NCBI GenBank assembly: GCA_028274465.1
Contig: CM051455.1
Coordinates: 55,508,738-55,572,737, forward strand
From: Plantago ovata
Lineage: Eukaryota > Streptophyta > Magnoliopsida > Lamiales > Plantaginaceae
DNA length: 64,000 nucleotides
Direction: 5' to 3'
Of the stretch, positions 36,088-46,403 are shown one piece after another. How positions within the stretch are numbered: the stretch's first letter is position 1; every line of letters begins with the position of its first letter. A program made the translations under genes and the position numbers. Below the pieces are notes generated by a model. The model worked only from the letters and a program-made list of their open reading frames with translations, was not told where the DNA came from and ran no database searches.

Positions 36088-37357
36088 TGATGAACGTTGT
36101 CAGGGTTCAATCAAATAATATTTTTAATTAGCCAAAGGCAATCCACAACTACAACGAAAACCGTAGTGTAGCAGTAGAATGACTCGAGTGTCGTTCTCTC
36201 AGGACTATAACTAGCTTTATCTATTTAATCAAGAAAATATAAAACAGCAGATAAAAAGCGATAGGGGGTTTTCAAGCAGATAATGGAGGTTGGTGATAGT
36301 ATGGTCCTTCTTAACATAATGGGTCGATAATCATGCATAAATTCCTCGGTCTTGCATAGAGATCTTTGAATGAATCTAGGGTCCTGTTGTAAGTATTGTG
36401 CACTACGAAGATAGTATGGGTGTGACCTGTCAACAACTAACGTCCTATTGTGTTCCGTAATCATTCAACACTACGAAGATAATTAAGTCTGATTGGCCGA
36501 CAAGTGTCCTAGTGTGCATAATGATCAATACAACATACGAGAATTTTGGTGTTCAACTCATCAACGAAATAAAGCAATGACACGGAGTATAATGCGCGAT
36601 ATAGCCATTAGCATGATTATCTTCCCTCGCTAAGAATTCACATACTACCACCAACGATAAATTTAGCTACTCATAATGTGCATGCAATCAATAGCAATCA
36701 TAGAAGAAAACATATTGAAAGAATATATAAAATAAGTAGATAAAAGTTGTAAGATACAAAGTTACCGAAGGTTCTCAATCTCCGGATGATTGTGATCCTA
36801 CGCGCTCCAATCTGCTATGAAAAAGTATCCCCTAAGCTACGAACTCCCAGGACAGGCCCCGGGAAGTTCCTACCTAAAACTATAGAGAGAGGTGAGAAAG
36901 AAGGCTTGGAAAGATATGAATTTCGGAGAGAAAACTCGCAACTATATATAGGCCCGAAAATACTCTGGGGCGGTTCGCCCGAGCCATGGGGCGGTTCGCC
37001 CCCAGTTTTTCGCGGAATTTCCGCGTTTTTCGACGCGAATTTGGATTTCTTCACCTTTTCGGACTCGGTTTCAGACTTCTAATGGCCTTCTAACCTCCAG
37101 ATTCGACCCCTAGACTCCAAATCCTATCCGGAAACCTTCAGATACTCCAAATATGCTTCTGGAACACCAATTCCTTGTAGACTTCAATATAATTGCCCGT
37201 AAATCTCCGAATTTCAACCAAAACTTGTAAAATAAAATCTAAAGGGAAACGTGACACTATTCTAATAAAATATACTAAAATATAGCTAAATTAACATAGA
37301 GGATAGCTAAATTAGGTGAAAAAGACTCGAATGAAAGTGTAAAATACACATTCATCA
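36088..37357 (-). repeat. 5' LTR of the Athila-like element
   Basis: 1270 bp. Compared with the 3' LTR it has about ten substitutions and an extra GC-rich palindrome (two copies of GGGGCGGTTCGCCC-type units at about 36967-37004). On the element strand these sit just upstream of the TATA-like CCTATATATAG. Confidence 0.95.
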
Positions 37358-37857
37358 CAGCCACATCGTTATAATTTTATTGTTAATGCATGTAGGTATG
37401 GCGAGCTTACTAGCAACGCCGCTGAGTCTTTCAATAGCTGGATATTAGGGGCAAGGTCCCTCCTGGTAACTTACATGCTAGATTGCATCCGTCAGCAACT
37501 CATGAGGTGGTTCTATGAGAGACGCAAGGAGGTGGAGAAGTGGACTAGTGCATTAACTCCTGCCATGGAAGAATACTGGAATGATGCCTCCAGGACAGGG
37601 AAAACTGGACTATATACCCAATACGAAGCCCGGGTGAAAACGTGGATGGTATCTTCGAAGTCATCTCAACACCAACTGTTGTCGTAAGTTCACTCGCTAT
37701 CATTATATTGTTTTGGCCATTGTCTTATTATCTATTTGATGATTGGGTATGACCACCCTACTGATTTGGATGTGTGTTCCTTTAGCTTCACATATTCTCT
37801 TGGCTTTTGTACATATCTCTCTGTTGTTTGTTGTAATTAGGGCTGATATCATTAAGA

Positions 37858-37874
37858 GGGGGGGGGGGGGGGGG
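37858..37874. repeat. Homopolymer of 17 G in the transposase intron
   Basis: Uninterrupted G17 within the 37684-38532 intron of the MULE transposase gene. Confidence 0.9.
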
Positions 37875-39498
37875 TGTACAAAAAACACAGATTCTTAAGT
37901 CCAAGAAAATTGATAGTCTAAATATTTCCACAATTTGGCTAGCTTGAATGTAATGTAAGGCTCAAGAGGTTCAACAATACAGTTCAGTTTTCTTATTTTT
38001 TCGGATTATGAGACACATGATATAGAGAGAATGCCTCAAGCATTTTGCTATCTAATTTTAGTAACCTTGTATCATGCTTATAATGCCTGGTGGCTAGATT
38101 AAGCAAATTCTTGGAGTTTCAGAAGTAAAATTTCAAATTCAGGACCTGTTTTGCCGGAAAATGTAAGGCTTAATTGTTAAAAATCGAAATTAATCAAGTC
38201 AGATTCAGCATACACTTTTTATTATGTTCTGTACTTTAGAATATTTGAAATTCCAATCCCTTGTTTCTAAAATTTCTACTAGATTTGTTAGGACTGGAAA
38301 TTTGCAGAAACGCTGAGTTCAAATTTTTTTGTAGTAGAAGCATATAATTTGTGTGTGTGTTTTTATGTTTCTGCTTATTCTTGAATATGCGTCTGTTGCT
38401 ATTTTGATCTGGCTTTGATTTGGATTGAGGGATTTTTCTTTGTGTTGTACAGATCTTGAGTCTGTCTTCAATTATTGATTCTTACTGGATGTATGAGCCC
38501 AAGAAATAATGCCCAAGAAATAATATTTTCAGGTGAACTTGCATCAAAGACATTGTACATGCTATCAGTGGCAGGTTCGCGGCTTCCCTTGCATCCACGC
38601 TGTTCAATGTATCAACCGAACACGTTGGGATTTGAAGACTGTGGTTAAGGGATACTTTTTCACAACGAACTACAAACAGGTTTACAGTATCGGGATTAAT
38701 CCTATACCATCCACTGAGAAGAACGAGTTCATAGACCTCAACTCCCCATTCAGAATCAACCCCCCAATCATGAGAAGGGATCCAGGAAGGCCAAAGGACA
38801 AACGATACAGGAACAGAGGCGAGAGACAACCCGGCAAGTTCCTATGTGGCAAGTATGGAAGGCACGTCTGGACTACTTGTGCTGATGCAATTGAAGATGT
38901 AGATGTCAATGATATCGAATTGGAGGATGTGGTTGAACCTGATTACAAGAATCAACCTTTTGCGTAGAATTAGAATGCAACCTTTTGGCTAGCTTAAATG
39001 TAATGTAAGACATGAATTAGAATGATAAATATGTCTAGCTTTTTGTCGTTTCTATCATATATTAAGGATCACTCCAACCTTATGGTCACACTATGGCCGG
39101 TATGAGGATTGGTTTTGTTTGGGTGACACTTCATGTTATATTAAGTATGAGAATGTGTTTTCCATACTGTTTGGGTGAAGCTGTGTATTTTTGGCCATTT
39201 TTTCGGCGACACTTCATGTTCTATCATGATGTTTTTCCACACTAATAAAATCGGCCCTAATAAAATCAGCCTGTAAACCAGTCTGAGAATAATAAAATTG
39301 AAAATTGAAAACGGTTGAAAACTACATAGATCTTATTAACATCAGCTTCATGTTTTATCATGCTCTTCAAAAATAACACAGCTTCATAAGATTTCTGTGT
39401 CCAAGCACATGCTATTTTAGTTGCAGTAAGTTAGTAACGAAGTTCCTACATAGATCTATAAATAATAGCATAAAACATCAGCTTCCTTTTGCACTACT

Positions 39499-40080
39499 TT
39501 AACTGATTCTAGGGATCAATTGCGCAAGCCCATCAGAAAGGCACCTCAGCTTCCCAGACAGTTCAGCATTCTTATCAGACAATCGACCAACATCAGCTTC
39601 CAACTGTGTATTTCTGTACTCCAGCTCCCCATTCAAACGATCCACATCTGCCACAAGCATTTGAGAATGAGCTACCTGTTCTCGTAGACTACGGTTCTCA
39701 GCTAATACCGCAGCCAACACCTCCTTCATCTGCAGATTCTCCATCTCCAGATCCATAAGTCTTGTTGCATCACTAGTACTATTACGCCTCACACGACAGG
39801 CATTGCTGCAGACATGGCCATTGCACCAACGCCAAACATGGTCATCACCTAGCAAACAAAAAGGGAGTTAATCAGACACCAAACAACACAAAATCTGCAA
39901 GGGAAAGTACAAGAACCACGGAAACCGACCAGATTCACGGCTACACTTCCTGAATGGCATATCACGGTGCCCTTCGGTGCGAGAGATAAACTTTACGACT
40001 GGAGCTCCACAGATGCAACTTTGACTTGTCACAGTCAGTTTCTGCCGCTGCCTACGCCTGCTACTTGTAGCACCCTCCAT
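39499..40080 (-). CDS. GRF-type zinc finger with coiled coil, MULE accessory gene
   Basis: Two exons, 40080-39930 and 39848-39499, join in frame (CGTGAATCTG/GT...AG/GTGATGACC) to give 166 residues. The finger spans the junction: CICGAPVVKFISRTEG, then FRKCSRES, then HVWRWCNG, matching the GRF pattern (CxCG, ...RxFxxC, ...xWxW). Residues of about 85-165 form a strong coiled coil with leucine heptads (LENLQMKE-like, LAENRSLREQV, LNGELEYRN, LSDKNAELSGKL). There is no membrane anchor, unlike the GRF frame in the small MULE. It is convergent with the transposase gene and divergent from the ULP1-like gene. The frame is open although its partner transposase is decayed. Function unknown. A nucleic-acid or partner-binding role is inferred from the finger. 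Confidence 0.75.
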
Positions 40081-40319
40081 TCTATTTTTTCTTTATTGTT
40101 TCTATCCGCTTAAGACTAATCTGGGTGGTTCTGAAGATATTTTTGGTGAATATATATATGAACAAAGTACAGAGTCAATGTCGGGACCGTTTATTTGCTG
40201 CTTATGGGATATGGGCGGGTTTCCCCTCTTTGGGCCACATCCTCTCGCCCATTTGCTAGTAATAGTGTTGTCAAGATCTTAGTATCTTAGTCACAACTTA
40301 CTGTTTTATGTAAGGCCCC

Positions 40320-41754
40320 TTTTATGTAATCACGGTCCACTAGTTGATCCCAATCACGGTCAATTAGAACACGGACCAATAGCTGACCGGTCAATTTACT
40401 ATATCGGTCGGAATAATACGACCGGTCGATGGACATTATCGATTATCGGTCGATTTACTATATCGGTCAATTAGGACCAATAGTTGCCCGGACCATGGAC
40501 TTATAGGACCATGACCATGGACTTATAGTTGACTATCCCGGTCGATTGAGTTACTGGTCGATGGTTGGCCGGTCAATGGACGACATCGGTCCATTTACTA
40601 TATCGGTCCATTGAGTTATTGGTCGATGGTTGACCGGTTAATTAGGACCAATAGTCGACCGGTTAAACTAATACCATGGCTTTACTCTATCGGTCAATAC
40701 TCGAATTTTATAATCAATGCTTGGAATAATACCCTTTGCTTTCGTCGATGTTGTAATTACATAACTTCCATTTTCTGTCATTGTACATGGATTTACTCTA
40801 TTGGTCGATTTACTATACATGGACATTATCGGTCGATATAATATGCCCGGTCGATGGACCATGGCCATGGACTTATAGTTGACTATCCCGGTCGATTGAG
40901 TTACTGGTCGATGGTTGGCCGGTCAATGGACGGTATCGGTCCATTTACTATATCGGTCCATTGAGTTATTGGTCGATTTACTATATCGATGGACATTATC
41001 GGTTATCGGTCGATTTATAGTATCGGTCCATGATTGACCGGTCAATTAGAACACGGACCAATAGTTGACGGGTCAAATGTACTATTGGTCAAGCCATGCT
41101 ATTAGTTTCACCGGTCAACTATTGGTCCATGTTGTACCGGTCAATGGACGGTATCGATCCTAGTTGCCCGGTCAATGGACGGTATCGGTCGATTTACTAT
41201 ATTGGTCAATTGAGTTATTGGTCGATGGTTGACCGGTCAATTAGGAGCAATAGTCGACCGGTTAAACTAATACCATGGCTTTACTCTATCGGTCAATACT
41301 CGAATTTTATAATCAATGCTTCGAATAATACTCTTTGCTTCCGTCGATGTTGTAATTACATAACTTCCATTTTCTGTGATTGTACATGGATTTACTCTAT
41401 TGGTCGATTTACTATACCATGGCTTTACTCTACCGGTCGATGGACCGATATCGGTCGATGTTGACCGGTCAATTAGGAGCAATAGTCGACCGGTTAAACT
41501 AATACCATGGCTTTACTCTATCGGTCAATACTCGAATTTTTATAATCAATGCTTCGAATAATACTCTTTGCTTCCGTCGATGTTGTAATTACATAACTTC
41601 CATTTTCTGTGATTGTACATGGATTTACTCTATTGGTCGATTTACTATACCATGGCTTTACTCTACCAAGCCATGGTATTAGTTTCACCGGTCAACTATT
41701 GGTCCTAATTGATCGGTCAACCATCGACCAATAACTCAATGGACCGATATAGTC
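40320..41754. repeat. Repeat-rich control-like region with inverted and direct copies
   Basis: Dozens of short motifs of the form CGGTCGA, CGGTCAAT and ACCGGTCAA in both orientations. A unit of about 188 bp (from TGACCGGT...AATTAGGA, through CCATGGCTTTACTCTA, to TGGTCGATTTACTATAC) occurs three times in direct order: about 40630-40818, 41230-41418 and 41462-41650. An 85-bp inverted repeat has arms at 40598-40682 and 41668-41752. The region separates the divergent GRF and ULP1-like genes, and related motifs recur after the ULP1-like gene (42700-42845). Dense repeats near MULE ends are often transposase-binding sites; that reading is inference. Confidence 0.85.
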
Positions 41755-42624
41755 ATGCAAATAATCGACACCTGGGCATTGCTACTGGTCAATGATGTAT
41801 GCGGAGGTCAAAATATGAAAGAGACAAGGGCTAGTGTTAGCCAAAAGCCATTTGTCTTCAAGAGTGGTTGTTGGGTATTATTATTCCTTTACTTTTTTTT
41901 TTTTTTTTTTTTTCTTCCAACTCGGTCTATTTTGGTTTATTTTACACTACTTGCTGACCATTGGTATATTTTACAGCAATGCGTTGCTCGAAGGGACCAC
42001 AACAACAAATGTGCTACAGCAGCTAAATCCTTTATTGACCTCAAGATCCCAACCGCGTTGAACCATGAAAACTGGATTATTCCAATTAACACAACTGGCA
42101 AGCTATGCCCCCTAAAAAATGATGGTGACCATTGGACACTCCTCCATTACAATGTTCGTAGAAACAAATGGTCTTTTTACAACCCGTTGGCATCAAGGAT
42201 TGATGAGGACTATCATTTACTGGCAGCAATTACACTAGTAAGTTTGATGTACATCATCATATCTCATTCAATGTGTATCAAATAAATTTGTTCTTTTCTG
42301 AAGTAATAATGTTTGTTCATTATTGGATTGGTGTAGATGAATTATATTGAGGAGAGTGTGAAACTTTATTGCAATGCAACAGGGCAGACACCTGCCATGT
42401 GGTCCGCTAAGCCGTCTACTGAACGTGATTGTAAAACACCACAACAGTCAAAGAACTCTCTTGATTCTGGCCCTGTGGTCTGCTTTGTAATCGAGATGCT
42501 TATAAGGGGTGACCCGCTGGAGGCTCGCAACTGGACTCATGCCGTTGCTGGCACATACCGGTGCCACATGGCAAAGGCCTTCCATCAGACCATTGTGCAC
42601 TCCCATGGAGGGTCTGCAAATTAA
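41755..42624 (+). CDS. ULP1/C48-like protein carried by the MULE
   Basis: Three exons, 41755-41874, 41977-42237 and 42337-42624, all in phase with GT-AG introns, 222 residues if the first ATG is used. More exons upstream are possible. ULP1-type cysteine proteases cleave SUMO from proteins. Here the fold is visible as IIDTWALLLVNDVC, then GDHWTLLHYNVRRNKWSFYNPLA, then LDSGPVVCFVIEMLIRG. The catalytic His is in DHW. The usual Asp position (yyDS) holds Asn (FYNP). The nucleophile position in the DCG motif is Ser (LDSG). One base change (TGT to TCT) would account for this, so it is probably not an active protease. The frame is otherwise open. The first intron holds a T tract (about 41893-41913). 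ULP-like genes in MULEs are known from the Kaonashi group. Confidence 0.78.
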
Positions 42625-42699
42625 AACTATTGATGGTACAAAACTAAAACTATTCGTTTTGTAAGTTGTCCACTACCGTTTCTGCCGTTTCTGCATTCT

Positions 42700-42845
42700 A
42701 TTGACCACCGATCAACTTACTATTGACCACCGATCAATTTACTATTGACCACCGGTCAACTTTCTATATATATATAGACCATCGGTCAACTTTCTATTGG
42801 TCAACTTTCGATTGGTCGATTGGCATCGGTCGATAAATTGTAGAC
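42700..42845. repeat. Short GACCACCGRTCAAC repeats after the ULP1-like gene
   Basis: At least four near-tandem copies of TTGACCACCGATCAACTTAC-like units, ending in AAATTGTAGACC near 42845. The motif is the same as in the region before the gene. It probably marks the MULE's right subterminal part. Confidence 0.7.
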
Positions 42846-42869
42846 CCGTACAACTTCATATAAATTATG

Positions 42870-44624
42870 GTTTCATTCTGTATGTGTATTAGTGGTATGG
42901 GGCGTATTATGAGTATCATTCTAAATATTATGTATTGGACAGTGTATATTGAGCAATTTATTCCAGCTAGCCCGTTCCTTTAGACAAATATGGGCTACAT
43001 CAACTTGGACCGTATGTGGGCGACGGTCCAATATGCTCGGTGGCCCAATTACCAAATGGCCCGTTACCAAATAGCCCATTTTCGTTTTCAAGAAAAACAA
43101 CTTGAAATGAAAGACCCAAAAATTATGTCCAACATAAGTCACAATATCTACTGTAGGGTCCTACATGTTCCCCTGTAGGTTAACAATATAATAGTCAAAA
43201 CACCAATGGGTTGACAAGTGTAAAAATCTCTGCTGCACAGTCTACCAAACAGCTATATCTGAATGTTCCAGAAATAGGATTGGCACTGGGTAGCATGCAC
43301 GCATTTATAGAGTCCCTATTGCAAGACTTAATCCCTAATTGGCACTGGGATATAATTTGCCCAAAGTAAATATTAGGGGGCTTAACGCAGAAAAACTTGA
43401 CCATAGCGGAGAAAGATGAGAGATAAATTGTTGAGGAAAGTCAACAGTTTGAGTGTGCAACACATTGTGATGTCCAAACATTTCGCATCGAGACATCTTG
43501 CCGCGCAAGCATATGATTGCTCACAACAAGTCTCTATATACGACTTGGAACAAAACTACAATTCTAGAAAATTAGAAACTATTACCTAAATTTTTAGAAC
43601 TCTCTAATATACAATAGAAATTCTCCAGTGGTAGAGTAAATATTCTAGAACATGGTAGGTGATGTAATAAGGTCTAACGAATACATGCATGAGTAATATA
43701 AATATGGGCGGGGAGTTTATTTGGAACTCACCAAGTATAGTATTGTGGTGAATATATTGGGAAATGGCAAGTTAGAGTATTGGATAGCTCCCATGGATGT
43801 TTGTTTTGCTTACCACTCTCTCAAGTTTAGTATGTCTTGTGTTTAGCGTTACTTTTGGGAAAGTTTGGCTTGGGTTCTATTAGCAACATTTGGCCTTTGT
43901 ATATAATCCATATTATATCCTGGAAAATATGAATCAGAGAAACATATTCAGTCATACCTTTGTATTGTATCCGTAATCCAAAGCCTCCCGCCTTGTCATT
44001 AAAACACACTAATAAAGTAGAGGAAACAAAGTCTGAAATTTTGGACCTTGTCATTTCCGACACACTAACAAAGTAAGAAACTTGTACACTAACAAAGTAG
44101 TTAGAGATTCATGTCATTCTCCAACCCGAGGGAACTTTTAATACACATTCACAAATAACATTTTTAATGTTGTCTTAAGTGATAGAGTGCATAATGGCTC
44201 TTATTCAAGAGACAAGTGGTCAAATTCAAGTTTGTTTGTTTTTTTTTTTTCTCTTTTTTATATTGAAAATCTGGTTGCATCGTAGAGAACTAAGTAGGAC
44301 TTGGTAGTGGTCAGTAGATCACATAAAATAAAACTAAGAATAATCCTCTTATATTCCTACTTATCAAAATTCACCCGGCTAATACTTAAATACTTATTTA
44401 ATTCTATTTTGGATAGACGCAAGGTAAACAAGACCATTCTACCATAATTTGCTTATCAGACTACCCGAATAATACTAAAAAATATTTATTTAATTCTATT
44501 TTAGGTAGTCGGAAAGTAAACAAATTGCACTACCGTAAGTAAAATAGAAAAGACAAATCAAGCTATAGTAATTTTACGAGATGATGGGTCTTGGTTTACT
44601 ATTTCAACTTTTAACCGCAGTAAT
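42870..44624. other. Gene-free DNA, 42.9-44.6 kb
   Basis: No supported gene. A weak duplication (TACTTATCA...TTATTTAATTCTATTTT, then GTAAACAA) repeats at about 44360-44430 and 44451-44525. Otherwise nothing recognised. Confidence 0.45.
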
Positions 44625-45561
44625 TGTTGGAAAATATTGAAGAAAACAATGAAGTAAATAATGTCTAGAGGGACATATTTACATAGAGAACATTTCTTAA
44701 TTACGTGTTAATTGAGAAAAGTAGATATATAGTCGAAAGCTATGAAATGAGAGCTTCGAATTGATATATTGTATGCCCAAAACGGACCTTGGGTTAGTGA
44801 GGAAGAATTGCTCAAAGTTGGAAGCTTGAGTGGGTTTATCCCATATTGAAAAATGCAAAAGGTTTCACTAGTATATAAGATAAGAGCTTACACTTGATGT
44901 TCAAGTTGAATAGCTAGATGTCTCGAGAACTCTCTACGCGGGCGCGCAGGGGGGTGCAAATCCTGGCCAGATTTGTAAATGATCTAGTGAACTTGTGTGC
45001 GTGCACGACGTGAGGCGCGAATGCCGGACTGGTTTGAACTAAAACCGCCCGGCTCGCGCGAGCTTCGTTTTGCAACCGGTCCCTTCCAGAAACTTTTGAG
45101 TTCAAATTCAAGTTTTGTAACTGCTTAGGAGTTACAGAAACAATAATGCAGTATTCAAAACCTGCATTTGTAGCCAACAGTTACGGAAATTAAGCTCTGC
45201 AGCTGTTACTACTTGTTTCCTCACCTATTAATAGTGGTCTCAGAATCAGTGAGAAAGACACCGAAAAAGCCTTCTTCTCACTGTTCTTCTTTCATTCCTT
45301 CTCTGCATAAACCGAGCACCAGTTCCAGTTCGCCGGAAACTGCTAGCTTGTGCGGCTAGTAGTTTTAGTTGATCGTTGTATCCTGGGAGGCAAGCGCTCG
45401 ACGTCTCTAAGCACCATAGGTGAGAGGGCGTATTTGCTTTAAGGAAACTGTGCAAGCACAGGCCTCAATTTTGCTACCAAAAGGCGGTTTGATTTAAATC
45501 TGTTTCTGTTTCTGATAAATTGTATTGTTATATCTTTGAATTAATAGTATTTTCTCTAACA
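44625..45561 (+). repeat. LTR, probably solo or a 5' remnant (copia type)
   Basis: 937 bp with inverted ends: TGTTGGAAAATATTG at the start and TATTTTCTCTAACA at the end. GTAAT lies on both sides (44620-44624 and 45562-45566), as for a solo LTR with a 5-bp duplication. However, the right flank continues CTTATCAGAGC, which resembles the initiator tRNA-Met primer site used by copia elements, so a 5' LTR with a lost interior is also possible. No coding sequence follows. A fossil, age not estimable here. Confidence 0.75.
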
Positions 45562-45894
45562 GTAATCTTATCAGAGCAATGCCTCTTGGTTTAGTGACCA
45601 ATATCCGGGCACAAGATGGTTGGGTGGGTTTAGTTAGTCCACGTGTTTAACATATATAATGAAGAAAGAGAATAAGATAAAAACATTTATGAAAAACATT
45701 GATAAATTTGACCAAACCCTACGGAGCAAATCAACAGGACTTCAAATAAATTAATTTCTTAAAAGAAATAATAAAAAAGTAAATCTAGTTTCACTAGGAA
45801 GAATATATGGGTTTGTATGCTTGGATTTACAGAACATTAAAAAACTTTACTAAACTGAGGTCTTGCATAATTTGATCGATTAATTACAAGGGAA

Positions 45895-46140
45895 ACTTTA
45901 ATTTTCTCATGTCTATTTTAAGGGAAATTTAATACAGAAAATTAGTTTAACTGAAAACTTGGGAAAATGAGGAAAATAAAATACTCCGTATTTATCTTCA
46001 TGAACCCTCAAATTTAATTTTCTCATGTTTGTTTGCTTGAGTTTAAGGGGAATTTAATACGAAAAATTAGTTTAACTGGAAACTTGGGAAAATGAGAAAA
46101 ATAAAATCTCCCATATTTATCTTCATATTCCCTCAATTTT
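45895..46140. repeat. Tandem duplication of a unit of about 125 bp
   Basis: Two consecutive copies share TTTAATTTTCTCATG, GGGAATTTAATACRRAAAAT, TAGTTTAACTGRAAACTTGG and ATTTATCTTCAT in order, with moderate divergence. No coding capacity. Confidence 0.7.
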
Positions 46141-46403
46141 AATCAATCAAAATCTTTCCGTCCATTTTCATGTCCTACATAAAACAAAATTATCTTCACA
46201 AAATTTTCATCTTCCATCTAAGATTTATTAGAGACTTTGGTGGAAATTTTTAGAATTTCGTCTTCCCTCCAAAATGAATTTCTTAATGCATTACCTCTCC
46301 ATCCACATTATATACATACATCTCCGCTTGATCTGGTAATTTTTCTTATTAACCCTTACTTATAGATGAATATTATCGATTACTAATTTCATATTATCAA
46401 TTA

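Larger units (their letters stand above)
26687..37357 (-). mobile_element. Athila-like gag-protease LTR element inside the MULE intron
   Basis: 10,671 bp, minus orientation, LTRs at 36088-37357 (5') and 26687-27934 (3'). Both start TGATGAAC and end TTCATCA on the plus strand. Flanks are CAGCA (left) and CAGCC (right), a 5-bp target duplication with one difference. The primer site is tRNA-Asp type. There is a polypurine tract by the 3' LTR. Gag (35929-34709) and an aspartic-protease frame (34709-33897) are long and open. No reverse transcriptase or integrase was recognised between 30.5 and 33.9 kb, so it resembles the gag-only non-autonomous class. The LTRs show about ten substitutions in 1.25 kb plus one indel in a GC-rich block, so it is young, probably under a million years at usual plant rates. 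It carries an inserted MULE at 28035-30541. Confidence 0.9.
23237..38967 (+). pseudogene. mudrA-like: mudrA-type MULE transposase, interrupted
   Basis: Exons: 23237-23351 (MANPNDAHTQLVCSAG), 23857-25103, 26233-26649, 37396-37683, 38533-38967, with good GT-AG borders. Domains: N-terminal PB1-like piece (FQLPGKGECALSSEAEFQNM); MuDR DNA-binding domain (FEGGVEEFRSKLIKYAAKLG, then CGWFIRGSV and LNHTC); DDE core with the first Asp in LFVDGTFMKSRYKGTLLAAT (about 25034); a block LMNAFDDVFEKRPVHFFCLF; then YGELTSNAAESFNSWI; SWIM finger CTCYQWQVRGFPCIHA; a zinc-knuckle-like CGKYGRHVWTTC. Stops lie near 24137 and 24180-24240. Frameshifts lie near 24700 and 37630. A one-base loss near 26350 turns the expected SDRAGG, with the second catalytic Asp, into a broken frame. 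The intron between 26649 and 37396 contains the LTR element. It was once about 800 residues and is not functional now. Confidence 0.9.
23110..42860 (+). mobile_element. Large MULE with transposase, GRF zinc-finger and ULP1-like genes
   Basis: A Mutator-like element defined by its gene content: mudrA-type transposase (23237-38967, plus), GRF-type zinc-finger gene (39499-40080, minus) and ULP1/C48-like gene (41755-42624, plus). ULP1-carrying MULEs are known in plants (the Kaonashi group). Repeats of the CGGTCGA/CCGGTCAA type lie between the last two genes and again at 42700-42845 after the ULP gene, which suggests the element reaches at least 42.85 kb. I could not find terminal inverted repeats or a 9-bp duplication, so both ends are estimates. 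The transposase gene is decayed and holds a 10.67-kb LTR element in an intron. The two accessory frames are open. The MULE is the oldest layer at this locus. Confidence 0.82.

Noticed and set aside
40611-41561. Short similar open frames (SYWSMVDR-like) on both strands
   Set aside because: They repeat because the DNA unit repeats; both strands are open by composition.
40320-41754. CRISPR-like array
   Set aside because: Plant DNA; repeats vary in spacing and orientation, with no uniform spacers.
22960-43200. Terminal inverted repeats of the large MULE
   Set aside because: I compared 22.95-23.13 kb with the reverse complement of 42.85-43.2 kb and saw only scattered short matches; not enough to claim ends.
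44914-45455. Two minus-strand frames of 69-87 residues
   Set aside because: They lie inside the LTR at 44625-45561 in its GC-richer leader; no domain.
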